64,000 bases of DNA, from positions 124,001 through 188,000 of the forward strand of contig NZ_SADT02000008.1 in the NCBI RefSeq assembly GCF_004016445.2, read 5' to 3'. Position 1 is the first letter of the stretch. Each line of letters begins with the position of its first letter. Position numbers and translations under genes: made by a program. This DNA is from Mesorhizobium sp. M2E.F.Ca.ET.219.01.1.1. Its GTDB lineage: Bacteria; Pseudomonadota; Alphaproteobacteria; Rhizobiales; Rhizobiaceae. The notes under the pieces were generated by a model. It did not search any database, was not told where the DNA came from, and saw only the letters and a program-made list of their open reading frames with translations. This document shows, in pieces, positions 19,001 to 28,242 of this stretch.

Positions 19001-19267
19001 CGGTAGGCGTTGCAATCCGGATCAAACGTCACAAGGTCGGCTGCATGGGTTCTGCCATCGCTAGGCAGTCAACGGAAGGCGCCAACGGATGTGGTGCCGA
19101 GCTTCGCGTCGCGACAATGCCTGCTTGGTTTTGTCTCGCAATTTTTCCCATTGCAATAGCAAGAATTTCCCACGCTCGGACAGCAAGGCTACTCGGAAAC
19201 TATGCTGCCTCGGTCGCTCGGCCGGTAAGCGAAGGAAAACTTCGGCGACCAAGAACCACAGTATAAT

Positions 19268-19864
19268 CTAGGGGAGGCGAATGGTCTGAACCTCAAGACC
19301 CTTCTTGCCCTGCCCGCTTTCAAAGAGAACCTTTTGCCCTTCCGCAAGTCCGCCGAGCCCCGAGCGGGCCAGCGCGGTCGCATGAACAAAAATGTCCCTA
19401 CCGCCATCAGAGGGCGCGATGAAGCCAAAACCTTTATCTGGATTGTACCACTTCACCATTCCCTCGCTTGTCGTCCCCGAACCGCTTCCGGAGGGCGCTC
19501 CGGCGTGCCCGCTATGGACAGAAGGCTTGGAGACGGCCTCGCCAACCTCCAGCACCTGCGCCACCTGCCGTCCTCTTGGAGTTTCTTCAATCGTAACTTT
19601 CAGGCGAGTCCCATCGGAGACGCCTCCGCTCCCCGCGGCCTCCAGAACTCGTATGTGCAGGTAGGCCTCAGCACCGTCAGCGAGCTTCACGAAGCCGAAG
19701 CCCTTGTTGGCGTTGAACCAGACCACCTCAGCGGTCGTAGGATCAGCAGCTACCACGGGCCGACGCTGAAAATAGCTGGGTTCCGACGTTCGATCGGAAG
19801 ATCGACCGTCCTCCCCATAATCCCGTCGCCGCCCTTGATCGCGATGGTCTCTATATTTGCTCAT
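19268..19864 (-). CDS. Protein with two cold-shock domains
   Basis: RNA or single-strand DNA binding protein of 198 residues. A charged, Arg/Asp/Tyr-rich N-terminal tail (about 1-45) precedes two cold-shock domains. The first (about 53-115) has VVWFNANKGFGFVKL and AYLHIRVL; the second (about 135-197) has VKWYNPDKGFGFIAP and DIFVHATAL, the RNP1 and RNP2 motifs. The second copy is closer to canonical CspA. The ATG at 19864 has GAGAAG upstream; an open extension to 19915 is judged non-coding. It lies just beyond the end of the trb operon in the same direction, with a 136-base gap, so it is likely separately transcribed. Confidence 0.88.
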   Translation of the reverse strand: MSKYRDHRDQGRRRDYGEDGRSSDRTSEPSYFQRRPVVAADPTTAEVVWFNANKGFGFVKLADGAEAYLHIRVLEAAGSGGVSDGTRLKVTIEETPRGRQVAQVLEVGEAVSKPSVHSGHAGAPSGSGSGTTSEGMVKWYNPDKGFGFIAPSDGGRDIFVHATALARSGLGGLAEGQKVLFESGQGKKGLEVQTIRLP

Positions 19865-20000
19865 GGTCTTCTCAATTGATCCCGCTGCGTACGCCGAGCC
19901 GGCCGTCAGTGTCACTGCCTAGGACATAGCGCTTGAGTCAAACTGCAATTCCGGCATTTCGACAAAATCGGCAATCATGCGCAACCGTCCCAGGTCAAAA

Positions 20001-21317
20001 TTATCTGGAGTGCAACCGCGGAAATACGATGTCTTGGTCGACGAGAATGTTGAACCTGTAACCCGGCCGAACTTGGAGCGTCGGCTGCACGTCCATGTTC
20101 CGCTGGATGGTCCGGTCGGCGACACGCCCGAAGGTTTCCGCAAAGTTCCGCCTTGCCGCGTCGGATGCCGTGTCCTGCGCCGCGAGCGTCGAACTCTCCG
20201 GAACGGCCATGTCGATTCCTGTCCCGATCACCGCAATCAGAATCGCCGATCCGAAGGTCTGGAGCCACTTGCGATCGACCTTGTCACGAAACCCGCCATA
20301 GCCTTGGGCGTCGGTTCCCGCCATGCCGCCGATCTGGATCGTCGATCCATCCGGGAAGATGATGTCGGTCCAGACCATGAGAACGCGACTCTGCCCGAAT
20401 GACACCTTGCTATCGTAACGGCCAAATAGCTTTGTACCCTGAGGAATGAGAACGTAATGCCCCGTGGCGCTGTCGTAGACGTTCTGGGAGGCCTGTGCGG
20501 TGATGCGGCCGGGAAGATCGGAGTTGATACCAGTGATTAGGGTGGCCGGGATGACGGAACCACGTTTCAGCTCATAGGGAGATTGCTGCGGAATCACACG
20601 GCTTGGAAGGTAGCCGAGCTCCTTCAGATCTGTGTTGAAAAAGTCCTCCTTGCTACGCTGGCCATTGGGATCGACGTTGGCGTCGCCAAGCCCGGCGCGC
20701 ATGGCCGCCGCGTAGAGGTCGGACGCCGGCCCGATTGTTGATGCATTGGAAGAGCCCGGACCGGCGCCATGAGCGACTGGCGAGCCGGGTTCGCTCTCCC
20801 GCCCCAGCTTGCCTCCGTCGACAGCGATCGGCGCATCATAGGCTGCATCACTGGCTTGCAACCGCGCCATCCGCTGGCGCTGACGCTCACGCAGATATTG
20901 CTCCTTCTGCTCGCGTTCCAAACGGGCTCGCCAGATTTCTTCGGGCTCCAGTTCCCGAGACCTACTCGCCTCCTCTAGGTGCAACGGCTGAGCCGACACG
21001 ACGTCGGTTGCCGGCCCCGTCGGCTTATTTTCGACAGGCGTCGGTTGGAACGTGGTTTGCTGCGGCTCCCCGATGATGCCGTCCGAAACCCCGCGCTTGA
21101 TCTGGTCGGCGAAAGTGGATGCCGGATTGCCGGACGTTTCAACGATGCCGGAATCCTTCCGAAAGTAGAGCCCGCGGGAGGTCAGCCCGTAGAGAATGAC
21201 GGCAAGAAAGGCTACCACCAGTACGATGACGACGATGACCGGCAGCCGATTGAGCCGTCTCATGCCGGAGCCCTGTTCCGCCTCCGGCGTGCCGCCGAGC
21301 TTGAGGGATTGGACCAT
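20001..21317 (-). CDS. trbI: Conjugal transfer protein TrbI (VirB10 family)
   Basis: Core-complex protein of the conjugative type IV secretion system, 438 residues, spanning both membranes. A single transmembrane helix near residues 24-45 (LPVIVVIVLVVAFLAVILYG) is followed by a Pro/Glu/Arg-rich periplasmic linker. The C-terminal VirB10 domain has YVLIPQGTKLFGRYDSK, VWTDIIFPDGSTI and YGGFRDKVDRKW. It is the last gene of the trb operon, the standard position in rhizobial and Ti plasmids. The regulators traM and traR that follow it on Ti plasmids are not seen here. Confidence 0.93.
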   Translation of the reverse strand: MVQSLKLGGTPEAEQGSGMRRLNRLPVIVVIVLVVAFLAVILYGLTSRGLYFRKDSGIVETSGNPASTFADQIKRGVSDGIIGEPQQTTFQPTPVENKPTGPATDVVSAQPLHLEEASRSRELEPEEIWRARLEREQKEQYLRERQRQRMARLQASDAAYDAPIAVDGGKLGRESEPGSPVAHGAGPGSSNASTIGPASDLYAAAMRAGLGDANVDPNGQRSKEDFFNTDLKELGYLPSRVIPQQSPYELKRGSVIPATLITGINSDLPGRITAQASQNVYDSATGHYVLIPQGTKLFGRYDSKVSFGQSRVLMVWTDIIFPDGSTIQIGGMAGTDAQGYGGFRDKVDRKWLQTFGSAILIAVIGTGIDMAVPESSTLAAQDTASDAARRNFAETFGRVADRTIQRNMDVQPTLQVRPGYRFNILVDQDIVFPRLHSR

Positions 21318-21329
21318 GGCAGCGCCTCC

Positions 21330-21785
21330 CTAGCCTCGCTTCATGACCGAGAGCGCACTGGAGGGCTGCGCACCGCTGGGCTTCACCGTGTAGGCGCGGC
21401 CTAGTTCAAGCTCGTCCGTTGATAGGTGGGCGAGGACTTGGCCGTCATACGGCACGATCTGATAGACGAGCGGGACGGTTCGCGCGCCCTTCTCGGTTTT
21501 CTGATCGGTTATGATGGCGTAGCCCCAACTGCGCAGGGAAGATTCGAGCGCCTGTCCGAAGGGCGAACCGTCCTGCTTGAGGTAGACCGTCGCCTTTCCG
21601 GGCCCAACTTGTTCGGCCAGCCGGCTAACCATGTCGCCGGCGATCGCGCTTGCAGCCGGTCCAGAAATCTCGGCCGGGGCATCGCTAGCGCCAAGACCAT
21701 CCGTTCCGGCTGACTGGCACCCGGAAAGAAGAACAGTGAGCAGCGCGGCGGCGGCGATGGTGCGGATGGGGCGAGCTGCCATCAC
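21330..21785 (-). CDS. trbH: Conjugal transfer protein TrbH
   Basis: Small lipoprotein of 151 residues. The signal sequence ends in a lipobox-like LLTVLLSGCQS, with the Cys near residue 23. The rest resembles rhizobial TrbH, with SRLAEQVGPGKATVYLKQDG and a C-terminal LGRAYTVKPSG. It lies 12 bases before trbI and overlaps the end of trbG by four bases. It is thought to belong to the outer part of the mating-pair-formation complex, much as VirB7-type lipoproteins do. Confidence 0.85.
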   Translation of the reverse strand: MMAARPIRTIAAAALLTVLLSGCQSAGTDGLGASDAPAEISGPAASAIAGDMVSRLAEQVGPGKATVYLKQDGSPFGQALESSLRSWGYAIITDQKTEKGARTVPLVYQIVPYDGQVLAHLSTDELELGRAYTVKPSGAQPSSALSVMKRG

Positions 21786-22627
21786 CGCCCTCCCCGCCGG
21801 ATCGTCACCTTTTCCTGACGCCAGCCGACGCCGGAGACGAGAACCGCGCGGTCGACATGATAGTCGACCACCATCATGTCGCCCTTCATTCTGTAGTTGA
21901 CGATCCTGTTCTGCCCGCCCGAGATCACGAAGAGAACCGGCGCGTCCTGTCCGGAGATTGAGCGCGGGAACTGGATGTAGGTCTTTTGCCCGTCCGAATA
22001 GACCCGGGTAGGCCGCCAGCCGGCGTTGCCCGACACAGAATAGGAGAAGTTGAGCTGTTCGGCCGGCACGCCGGCACCGGGGATCGTGCTTGCCTCGATG
22101 CGCGCATTGATGTCGGCGAGTTTGTCCGACACGTCGTCCGGATACTCGAAGCCAACTCGAGCCATGTACTCGGTCTGGTGCGATTTGAGCTGGAAGTGAT
22201 AGGTCCGCCGCGAGGTCGTCACCACCATCGATGTCACCAGGCCCGGCTCGGAAGGCTTGACGACCAGATGGATGGACTGGCCGCCGGCAGCGCCCGACGT
22301 CGCCGGCTCAACCTTCCAGCGAACGGTGTCGCCGACGAGGACGTCACGCACGACCTCCCCCTGCTGAAGCTCGATGTCGCAAACCTGGAGCGGTGAGCAG
22401 ACCACGGATGGCTGGACCTCGCCGTAGAGGAAGATGACCTTTCCGTCGGCGCCCTTGGTCACGAGCCCGCGGCTGCCGCGCCACTGGCCCGAGATCCCGA
22501 TGCCTTTCGCCTCATTGGCCGAGACGACATCGGCAAAAGACGCGGTCAGGATCGAAGATGCGGCGGTGAACACGAACACGAACACCGAGATGGGCACGGC
22601 TTTGTATTTGAGGATCGGGGAAATCAT
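21782..22627 (-). CDS. trbG: Conjugal transfer protein TrbG (VirB9 family)
   Basis: Outer-membrane-side core-complex component of 281 residues. A signal peptide (about 1-35) is followed by the N-terminal VirB9 lobe, with GKVIFLYGEVQPSVVCSPL, and by the C-terminal domain with FSYSVSGNAGWRPTRVYSDG and TYIQFPRSI. Lies 16 bases after trbF and overlaps trbH. Expected partners are TrbI, TrbH and TrbF. Confidence 0.93.
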   Translation of the reverse strand: MISPILKYKAVPISVFVFVFTAASSILTASFADVVSANEAKGIGISGQWRGSRGLVTKGADGKVIFLYGEVQPSVVCSPLQVCDIELQQGEVVRDVLVGDTVRWKVEPATSGAAGGQSIHLVVKPSEPGLVTSMVVTTSRRTYHFQLKSHQTEYMARVGFEYPDDVSDKLADINARIEASTIPGAGVPAEQLNFSYSVSGNAGWRPTRVYSDGQKTYIQFPRSISGQDAPVLFVISGGQNRIVNYRMKGDMMVVDYHVDRAVLVSGVGWRQEKVTIRRGGR

Positions 22628-22643
22628 AGGCGGGCGGGGCCTT

Positions 22644-23306
22644 TCAAAGCTGCGCGGTCCAGTCGAAATCGCTGAGATAAAGTCCGATCGGATTGAGGCG
22701 GATCACGCCCTCATCCTGAGGTGGCGTCACCGTGACGGTGGCGATGCCGCGAAACCGGCGCACGGCCGTCTCTCGGCCGCGGCGGTCGCGCTCGAACTCG
22801 GTCCAGTCGATCTGATAGCTCTGGTTCGAGAGCGCGACGACGTTGTTTACCTCGACCGCGATCGTGGCGTTCTTGGCCTTTTCGAACGGGGAGTTCGAGC
22901 GGAACCAGGCGTTGACTTTCTCCGTAGCCGGGTCGGAGGTGCGCAGCAGCGCATAGGTGCGGTCGATGTACTGCTTTTGCACGACCGCATCCGGCGTCAC
23001 CGACCGGAAGTTTGAGACGAAGCCGCCAAGCGTGGCTCGCACGACCCGCGGATCCGCGTATTCGATCTGCTGCGGAAAGCCCGCGTTGACGGCGGTGCCG
23101 AGCTTGTCGACCTCGACGATGTAAGGGACCAGCTTGACCTGCGTGCTCTGGTAGATCGAGTAGCCAAAGCCCAAGACGGCCATCGCCATGCCGGTGATGC
23201 CGACGATGCGCCAGGCCGAAGCGGCCTTCACGTATGAGCCATAGCGTTCGTTCCATTCGTTGCGCGCAGCAAGATAGGGATTGTCGGGCGGGGTGCGTCC
23301 GGCCAT
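22644..23306 (-). CDS. trbF: Conjugal transfer protein TrbF (VirB8 family)
   Basis: Bitopic inner-membrane protein of 220 residues. The start NPYLAARNEWNERYGSYV precedes one transmembrane helix (about residues 33-52). The periplasmic VirB8 fold follows, with VPYIVEVDKLGTAVNAG, FVSNFRSVTPDAVVQKQ and the terminal YQIDWTEFERDRRG. It sits 17 bases after trbL. VirB8-type proteins link the inner-membrane complex to the core complex. Confidence 0.93.
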   Translation of the reverse strand: MAGRTPPDNPYLAARNEWNERYGSYVKAASAWRIVGITGMAMAVLGFGYSIYQSTQVKLVPYIVEVDKLGTAVNAGFPQQIEYADPRVVRATLGGFVSNFRSVTPDAVVQKQYIDRTYALLRTSDPATEKVNAWFRSNSPFEKAKNATIAVEVNNVVALSNQSYQIDWTEFERDRRGRETAVRRFRGIATVTVTPPQDEGVIRLNPIGLYLSDFDWTAQL

Positions 23307-23323
23307 GCTTCACCAGTTCTCGG

Positions 23324-24526
23324 TTACTTGTTCTCGTTGAGGGGCGGAGGCGTCGGAAGCTTCGCCGACATGCCGGGGCTACGCGCGTGGTCGAGCTTGG
23401 CGTTGGCGAGGCCGAGCAGCGAGCCGGCATAGGCGCCAGGCGAAGCGATCGCCTTTTCCTTGGCTGCGGATCCTGCCGCCCATCCGGCGTTTCCGATCCC
23501 TGACGCCATGCCACGGAGCGCGGCACCCGCCATAGACGAGCCCCCTGCCCTCGCCGCGCTTGCCGCCTGAGCGCCAGTCCTCGCAGCGCTTGCGCCCAGA
23601 AAGGCGCCGCCGGCAGCGAAGGTCGCTGTCTGCCCGCCGTGGCGGATCGCTTCCATGCCACCCGAGACCGATGCGCCCTGGACGACGCCCTGGATGATGT
23701 TTGGTACGTAGATAGCGATGATGAAGATCACAACGGCTATGCCGGCGATCGCAAGCGCCGTTTGAAATTGATTTCCGACTTCGGGCTCGTTAGCCAAACC
23801 GATCAGGACTTCCGAACCGATGCGCGCAATCATCACAAGCGCCATGAGTTTCATGCCGACAGAGAACGCATAGACGAGGTAACGGACAGCAAAATCCTTT
23901 GTGTAAGAGGATCCTCCGAGCCCGAGCATGATCATGCCGGCAAGCAGGCCGAGATACATTTCCACCATCACCGAGACGAAGATTGCCGCGACAAGGGAAA
24001 AACAGATGACGACGACGACCATGGCGAATGCCGCCGAGATCGCGAGCGCATTGTCGTCGAAGAGCCCGAACTGAATTTTCTCCGACATCTTCGTAGCGAC
24101 GGCGAGACCGGCATTGAAGACGTCCGCGGGCGAGGCGGTGCCGCCGCCGGCGCCAATCTGGAACAGGCTGTCCACGACCGCCTTGGCGAAGGTGGGGCCT
24201 TGCGCCAACACGAAGGCGAAGAAGCCTACGAACATGACCCTCCGGACAAGCTCGGCAAACCAGCTGTCGAGAGAGGCGGCCTGAAGGGCAAGCCAGACAG
24301 CCGCAATGCCGATCTCGATGGAGGCAAGAATCCAGAACAGCGACTTGGCCGCATCCATGACGGTGGTCTCCCACCCTTTCGCGGCCGCGGTGATTTGGTT
24401 CTGCAGAGAGCTCAGTACTGACCCCTCCTGTGCGAGTGCCGGTTCTGCTGCCATCACAGCCATGGCGACAAACAGCATTGTTGTCCGCAAGGCGCGGCGT
24501 TGTTTCGGGTCGAGGGGGCTCACCAT
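23324..24526 (-). CDS. trbL: Conjugal transfer protein TrbL (VirB6 family)
   Basis: Polytopic inner-membrane protein of 400 residues with a signal-like N-terminus (MLFVAMAVMAAEPALAQ) and six or more hydrophobic segments. The C-terminal third is Ala/Gly-rich (SVSGGMEAIRHGGQTATFAA onward), as usual for TrbL. The ATG at 24526 overlaps the trbK stop (ATGGTGA) and has AAGGTGGA upstream. The open frame continues to 24631, but that stretch is the antisense-like overlap with trbK. VirB6-type proteins form part of the substrate path through the inner membrane. Confidence 0.9.
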   Translation of the reverse strand: MVSPLDPKQRRALRTTMLFVAMAVMAAEPALAQEGSVLSSLQNQITAAAKGWETTVMDAAKSLFWILASIEIGIAAVWLALQAASLDSWFAELVRRVMFVGFFAFVLAQGPTFAKAVVDSLFQIGAGGGTASPADVFNAGLAVATKMSEKIQFGLFDDNALAISAAFAMVVVVICFSLVAAIFVSVMVEMYLGLLAGMIMLGLGGSSYTKDFAVRYLVYAFSVGMKLMALVMIARIGSEVLIGLANEPEVGNQFQTALAIAGIAVVIFIIAIYVPNIIQGVVQGASVSGGMEAIRHGGQTATFAAGGAFLGASAARTGAQAASAARAGGSSMAGAALRGMASGIGNAGWAAGSAAKEKAIASPGAYAGSLLGLANAKLDHARSPGMSAKLPTPPPLNENK

Positions 24527-24687
24527 TCCACCTTCATCTTCTCGCCGCCCGAAGTGGGATATTCCTTCGCGGATCCGAAGAACTTCGCTCTGTTGCCCTG
24601 GGCGGTCTCTTCCTTGGAGATGAGGAACCATATGCCGGCACTGAAGAGCGTGACCACGATTGCGATCAGGGTCAGTTTGGTTTTCAC
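24520..24687 (-). CDS. trbK: Putative entry-exclusion protein TrbK (TrbK-alt type)
   Basis: Short gene of 55 codons, read from GTG at 24687. One transmembrane or lipoprotein-like segment (LIAIVVTLFSAGIWFLIS) is followed by a polar tail AKFFGSAKEYPTSGGEKMKVEW. The size, the position between trbJ and trbL, and the RAKFF motif with a short charged ending fit the alternative TrbK proteins of rhizobial plasmids. It overlaps trbJ by four bases and trbL by seven. Its last 11 residues, TSGGEKMKVEW, are identical to the last 11 of TrbJ. Entry exclusion is known for some TrbK proteins; here it is inferred from position. Confidence 0.72.
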   Translation of the reverse strand: MKTKLTLIAIVVTLFSAGIWFLISKEETAQGNRAKFFGSAKEYPTSGGEKMKVEW

Positions 24688-25493
24688 CACTCCACCTTCA
24701 TCTTTTCGCCGCCGGAGGTGGAAGGAGCGGTCGAGTTGAAGAATTTTTCGCGACGGGCCTGGGCGAGATCCTTCTGCGCCTGCTCGGACTGGTACCAGGT
24801 GCCCATCATGGTCATCTGTTGCGAGACGAGACCGCGCAGTTTCTGGAGCTGCGCGACTTCCTGCGCCGCGATCTGATGCCCGACCTGCAACGCCTTCATC
24901 TGGCCGTCTGCGCTCTCGGACATTGAGCGAAGCGAAGCCATGGTCGACTCCTCGCTGGAAAACTGCTCGGCCGTCAGGTTCGCTGCCTTCAGCGTGCCTC
25001 CGATCGTGTCCCGATTGGTGTCGGACCAGCTTTGGTAGATGGACGAGAAGGCCTCTCCGTTTGGCAGGTTGGTTTTCAGATCGGCGAAGCTCTGGAAGCG
25101 CTGCTTCAGCACGTCGTCGATATTGCCCATCGAGAAGGCGACGCCGTTCCCCTGCGCAACGATGCCCTGCAGGCGGTTGAGGTCGTTTTCGACCTGACCC
25201 CAAATGTGATCGGGCAACTGCGCCGTGTTCTGGAGCATGTTCTGATAGATGTTCAGCTGATTTTGGATCTGCTCGGCGAGTTGAGCGATCTGCTTGACCT
25301 GGTTTTCAACCTGCACCCCCGAGCTCTCGAGGAGCTTGACCAGTTCGGCATTGTTGGCGAGTTGCGTCCATTCGGTCGCTTGACCAGTTACGCCGCCGGC
25401 GAGAGCCAAATGAGGAGCGGCGAAGGACAGCATTGACACGGCGATGACGGCGCCGCGCGCCGCCTCAAGCCGCCGGGAAAAGCGAGTCGGCAT
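24684..25493 (-). CDS. trbJ: Conjugal transfer protein TrbJ (VirB5-like)
   Basis: Exported, mostly helical protein of 269 residues. A cleavable signal (about 1-32, ending near LALAGG) is followed by long amphipathic helices, including VENQVKQIAQLAEQIQNQL and AGNGVAFSM-like turns, as in other TrbJ proteins. It overlaps the end of trbE by 29 bases and trbK by four. The C-terminus REKFFNSTAPSTSGGEKM, then KVEW, ends with the same 11 residues as TrbK. VirB5-type proteins are minor pilus components. Confidence 0.9.
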   Translation of the reverse strand: MPTRFSRRLEAARGAVIAVSMLSFAAPHLALAGGVTGQATEWTQLANNAELVKLLESSGVQVENQVKQIAQLAEQIQNQLNIYQNMLQNTAQLPDHIWGQVENDLNRLQGIVAQGNGVAFSMGNIDDVLKQRFQSFADLKTNLPNGEAFSSIYQSWSDTNRDTIGGTLKAANLTAEQFSSEESTMASLRSMSESADGQMKALQVGHQIAAQEVAQLQKLRGLVSQQMTMMGTWYQSEQAQKDLAQARREKFFNSTAPSTSGGEKMKVEW

Positions 25494-27933
25494 GGGTTAT
25501 CCCCCTCTGCTGGAGCCAGTGATGGGGCCAGTCGGCCCCATGTTCGAGATGAAGGGCGCGGATGCGCTTGAGGTCTTCCTTGCCCGATGCCCCGACGAAG
25601 GAGAGTGTGACCGGACCGAGGGCCATGTCGAACAGCCGACGGCCGTCCGGCGATGCGACGTAATATTCGCGCTTGGGCAGCGCAGTCGCGACGATCTCGA
25701 TCTGGCGCTCATTGAAGCCAATACGCTCGTAGAACTCCCGCGTGCCGGGTTCACGCGCTGCGCCATTCGGCAGGCAGATCTTCGTGGGACAGCTCTCCTT
25801 CAGGACATCGATGATGCCGGAGCGCTCGGCATCGGATATCGATTGCGTGGCGAGCACGACGGCGCAGTTAGCCTTGCGTAGAACCTTCAGCCATTCGCGG
25901 ATCTTGTCGCGGAAGGTCGGATGGCCCAGCATAAGCCAGGCTTCGTCGAGGATGATGAGGCTTGGACTGCCGGTCAGGCGCTTCTCGACCCTGCGGAAAA
26001 GATATGTCAGTACGGGGACGAGATTGCGCTCGCCCATGTTCATCAGCTCCTCGATCTCGAAGCACTGGAACGCGCCAAGTGCGAGACCGTCCTTCTCCGC
26101 GTCGAGAAGCTGCCCCATCGGCCCGTCGACGGTGTAGTGATGCAACGCGTCCTTGATCCCGCGCATCTGCACGCCGCTCACGAAGTCCGACAGCGAGCGG
26201 CCGCGCGATTCCGCCATGAGGCTGATCTGCCGTGAGATCGCGTTGCGATGATCCGGGGTCACGGTCACGCCTTGCAGCGCAACCAGTGTCTCGATCCACT
26301 CCGACGTCCAAGCGCGATCGCCATCCGTCGACAGCTCCGCGAGCGGACAGAAGGCGAGACCAGGCGATCTCCGCTCCCCCTCTCCGGACGCGTCGCCACC
26401 GATCTCGTAGTGATCCCCACCGATGGCCAAGGTCAGCGGCAGCATCGAGCGGCCTTTGTCGAAGGCGAAGACCTGCGCGTCTGGGTAGCGCCGGAATTGG
26501 GCCGCGATCAGTGAAAGCAGCGTCGACTTGCCCGAGCCGGTCGGACCGAAGACAAGTGTGTGGCCGACGTCGTCGACATGCAGGTTCAACCGGAATGGCG
26601 TCGAGCCGGTGGCGACTTGGCAGAGCGGCGGCGAACCCGGGGGATAGAACGGGCATGGCGCCACCGGATTTCCGGACCAGACGGAGTTCAGCGGCACCAG
26701 GTCGGCAAGGTTACGGGTGTTGATCAGGGGCTCGCGGATGTTCGCGTAGGACACCCCCGGCAGGCTGCCGAGAAAGGCATCGGTCGCATTGAGCGTCTCG
26801 ATCCGCGCCCCAAAACCTTCCGCCTGGATGAGGCGCCGGACCGCCTCGCATTTCTCCTGAAGCCGCTCATTCCCGTCGTCAAAGAGCACGATGACCGGGG
26901 TGTAGTAGCCATAGGCGACGAGTTGGGAAGCGGCTTCGGCAATGGCGTCCTCACTCTCGGCCACCATGGACATTGCGTCCTGGTCGAGCGACCGGCTCTG
27001 CGTCTGGAAAAGCTGGTCAAAGAATGGGCGAACCTTCTGTTGCCACTTCTTTCGTGTGCGCTCCAGCTTGGCACGCGCTTCCTGCTCGTCGAGAAAGACG
27101 AAACGGCTCGACCAGCGATAGGTGATCGGCATCAGATCCAGCGCATTCAGGATACCGGGCCAGCTTTCGGCTGGCAGGCCGTCGATCGCGACGACACCGA
27201 GAAAGCGGTTCTCCACCTTTGGCGTCAGGCCGTGCTGGAGCTCGGCCGTTACCAGCCAGTCGAGATACATCGGAATATCCGGCAATCGGACCGGATGGTT
27301 CTCCCCGGTGATGCAGAAGCGGATGAACTGGAACAGCTCGTCGTAGCGCGCCATGCGATGGCCGCCGCGCTCCTCGGTCTCCCGGGTCACCATCCGACGT
27401 ATCGAGACGACATTCGCAAGATACTGTTCGACCTCGCGGGTGGAGGTGCGGAACTTGTCGAGAATGGTGTCGGCGTAGGTCGCGGAGCGGCTCGCGCTGT
27501 CGGAGTAGACATAGCGCGTCAGGCCGGAGCGGCGCGGTTCAGGCGGCCGCCAGGTCAGGATCAAGGCATGCCGGCTCTCGAAATGCCCCCTCTCCCGCTC
27601 GAAATGAGCTCGTCGCTCAGCATCGATGGCGCGCGTCACCGGATCAGGGAAGTGGCAGGCTTCTTCAGAAGGATAGTCGGTCGTCGGCACGCGGACGGCC
27701 TCGACCTGGATCATCCACCCCGAGCCCAGCTTCGAGAGGATCGCATTTATCTGCCGGCTGACTTCGTTGCGCTCGGCATCCGTCGAGCTCTCGCTGTCCG
27801 GCCCAGCGAAATACCAGCCGGCCATGAGCGAGCCGTCCTTGAGCAGCATCACTCCATTGTCGACCAAGCCCGCATAGGGAATGAGATCGGCAAAGGCGGG
27901 GCCCGAGACCCTGAATTGCTTCAATGCGACCAT
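25465..27933 (-). CDS. trbE: Conjugal transfer ATPase TrbE (VirB4 family)
   Basis: Large energising ATPase of the type IV secretion system, 822 residues, the usual length. Walker A is FGPTGSGKSTLL (about residues 462-473). Walker B is SLIILDEAWLMLGHP (about 655-670), followed by the conserved VVLATQSISDAERS. The N-terminal half shows the CagE/TrbE/VirB domain (YAGLVDNGVMLLKDGSL at the start). It is nine bases after trbD and overlaps trbJ. A long open frame on the opposite strand across this gene is a by-product of its GC-rich codons. Confidence 0.95.
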   Translation of the reverse strand: MVALKQFRVSGPAFADLIPYAGLVDNGVMLLKDGSLMAGWYFAGPDSESSTDAERNEVSRQINAILSKLGSGWMIQVEAVRVPTTDYPSEEACHFPDPVTRAIDAERRAHFERERGHFESRHALILTWRPPEPRRSGLTRYVYSDSASRSATYADTILDKFRTSTREVEQYLANVVSIRRMVTRETEERGGHRMARYDELFQFIRFCITGENHPVRLPDIPMYLDWLVTAELQHGLTPKVENRFLGVVAIDGLPAESWPGILNALDLMPITYRWSSRFVFLDEQEARAKLERTRKKWQQKVRPFFDQLFQTQSRSLDQDAMSMVAESEDAIAEAASQLVAYGYYTPVIVLFDDGNERLQEKCEAVRRLIQAEGFGARIETLNATDAFLGSLPGVSYANIREPLINTRNLADLVPLNSVWSGNPVAPCPFYPPGSPPLCQVATGSTPFRLNLHVDDVGHTLVFGPTGSGKSTLLSLIAAQFRRYPDAQVFAFDKGRSMLPLTLAIGGDHYEIGGDASGEGERRSPGLAFCPLAELSTDGDRAWTSEWIETLVALQGVTVTPDHRNAISRQISLMAESRGRSLSDFVSGVQMRGIKDALHHYTVDGPMGQLLDAEKDGLALGAFQCFEIEELMNMGERNLVPVLTYLFRRVEKRLTGSPSLIILDEAWLMLGHPTFRDKIREWLKVLRKANCAVVLATQSISDAERSGIIDVLKESCPTKICLPNGAAREPGTREFYERIGFNERQIEIVATALPKREYYVASPDGRRLFDMALGPVTLSFVGASGKEDLKRIRALHLEHGADWPHHWLQQRGITHADSLFPAA

Positions 27934-27942
27934 GAGCGGACC

Positions 27943-28242
27943 TCAGTACCGCCGCCATGGCGTCGAGGTCGCGCGGTAGTAAGGTCTGAAGGAGATGTGG
28001 CGAAGATAGACCCGGCGCATCAGTGGATCGGACTGTGCCATCATGCGAAGTGCTGCCACCGCCACGAGCCAGATGGCGACGCCGAAGAGCGCTGCATACC
28101 AGGTGAGCACCACAAAGATCAGGATCACGGCCGCGAGGCCTGTAAGCAACACCAGCTCGCGATCGGCGCCCATCAGCAGGTTCGGGCGAGAGAGCGCGCG
28201 ATGAATACGGGAGCGCACCAGGCTGGAGTCGGAATCACTCAC
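27943..28242 (-). CDS. trbD: Conjugal transfer protein TrbD (VirB3 family)
   Basis: Small inner-membrane protein of 99 residues with two adjacent hydrophobic segments (LVLLTGLAAVILIFVVLTWY and GVAIWLVAVAALRMM). The N-terminus RIHRALSRPNLLMGADRELV and the tail YLRHISFRPYYRATSTPW are typical of rhizobial TrbD. It overlaps trbC by four bases and is followed directly by trbE, its functional partner. Confidence 0.92.
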   Translation of the reverse strand: MSDSDSSLVRSRIHRALSRPNLLMGADRELVLLTGLAAVILIFVVLTWYAALFGVAIWLVAVAALRMMAQSDPLMRRVYLRHISFRPYYRATSTPWRRY

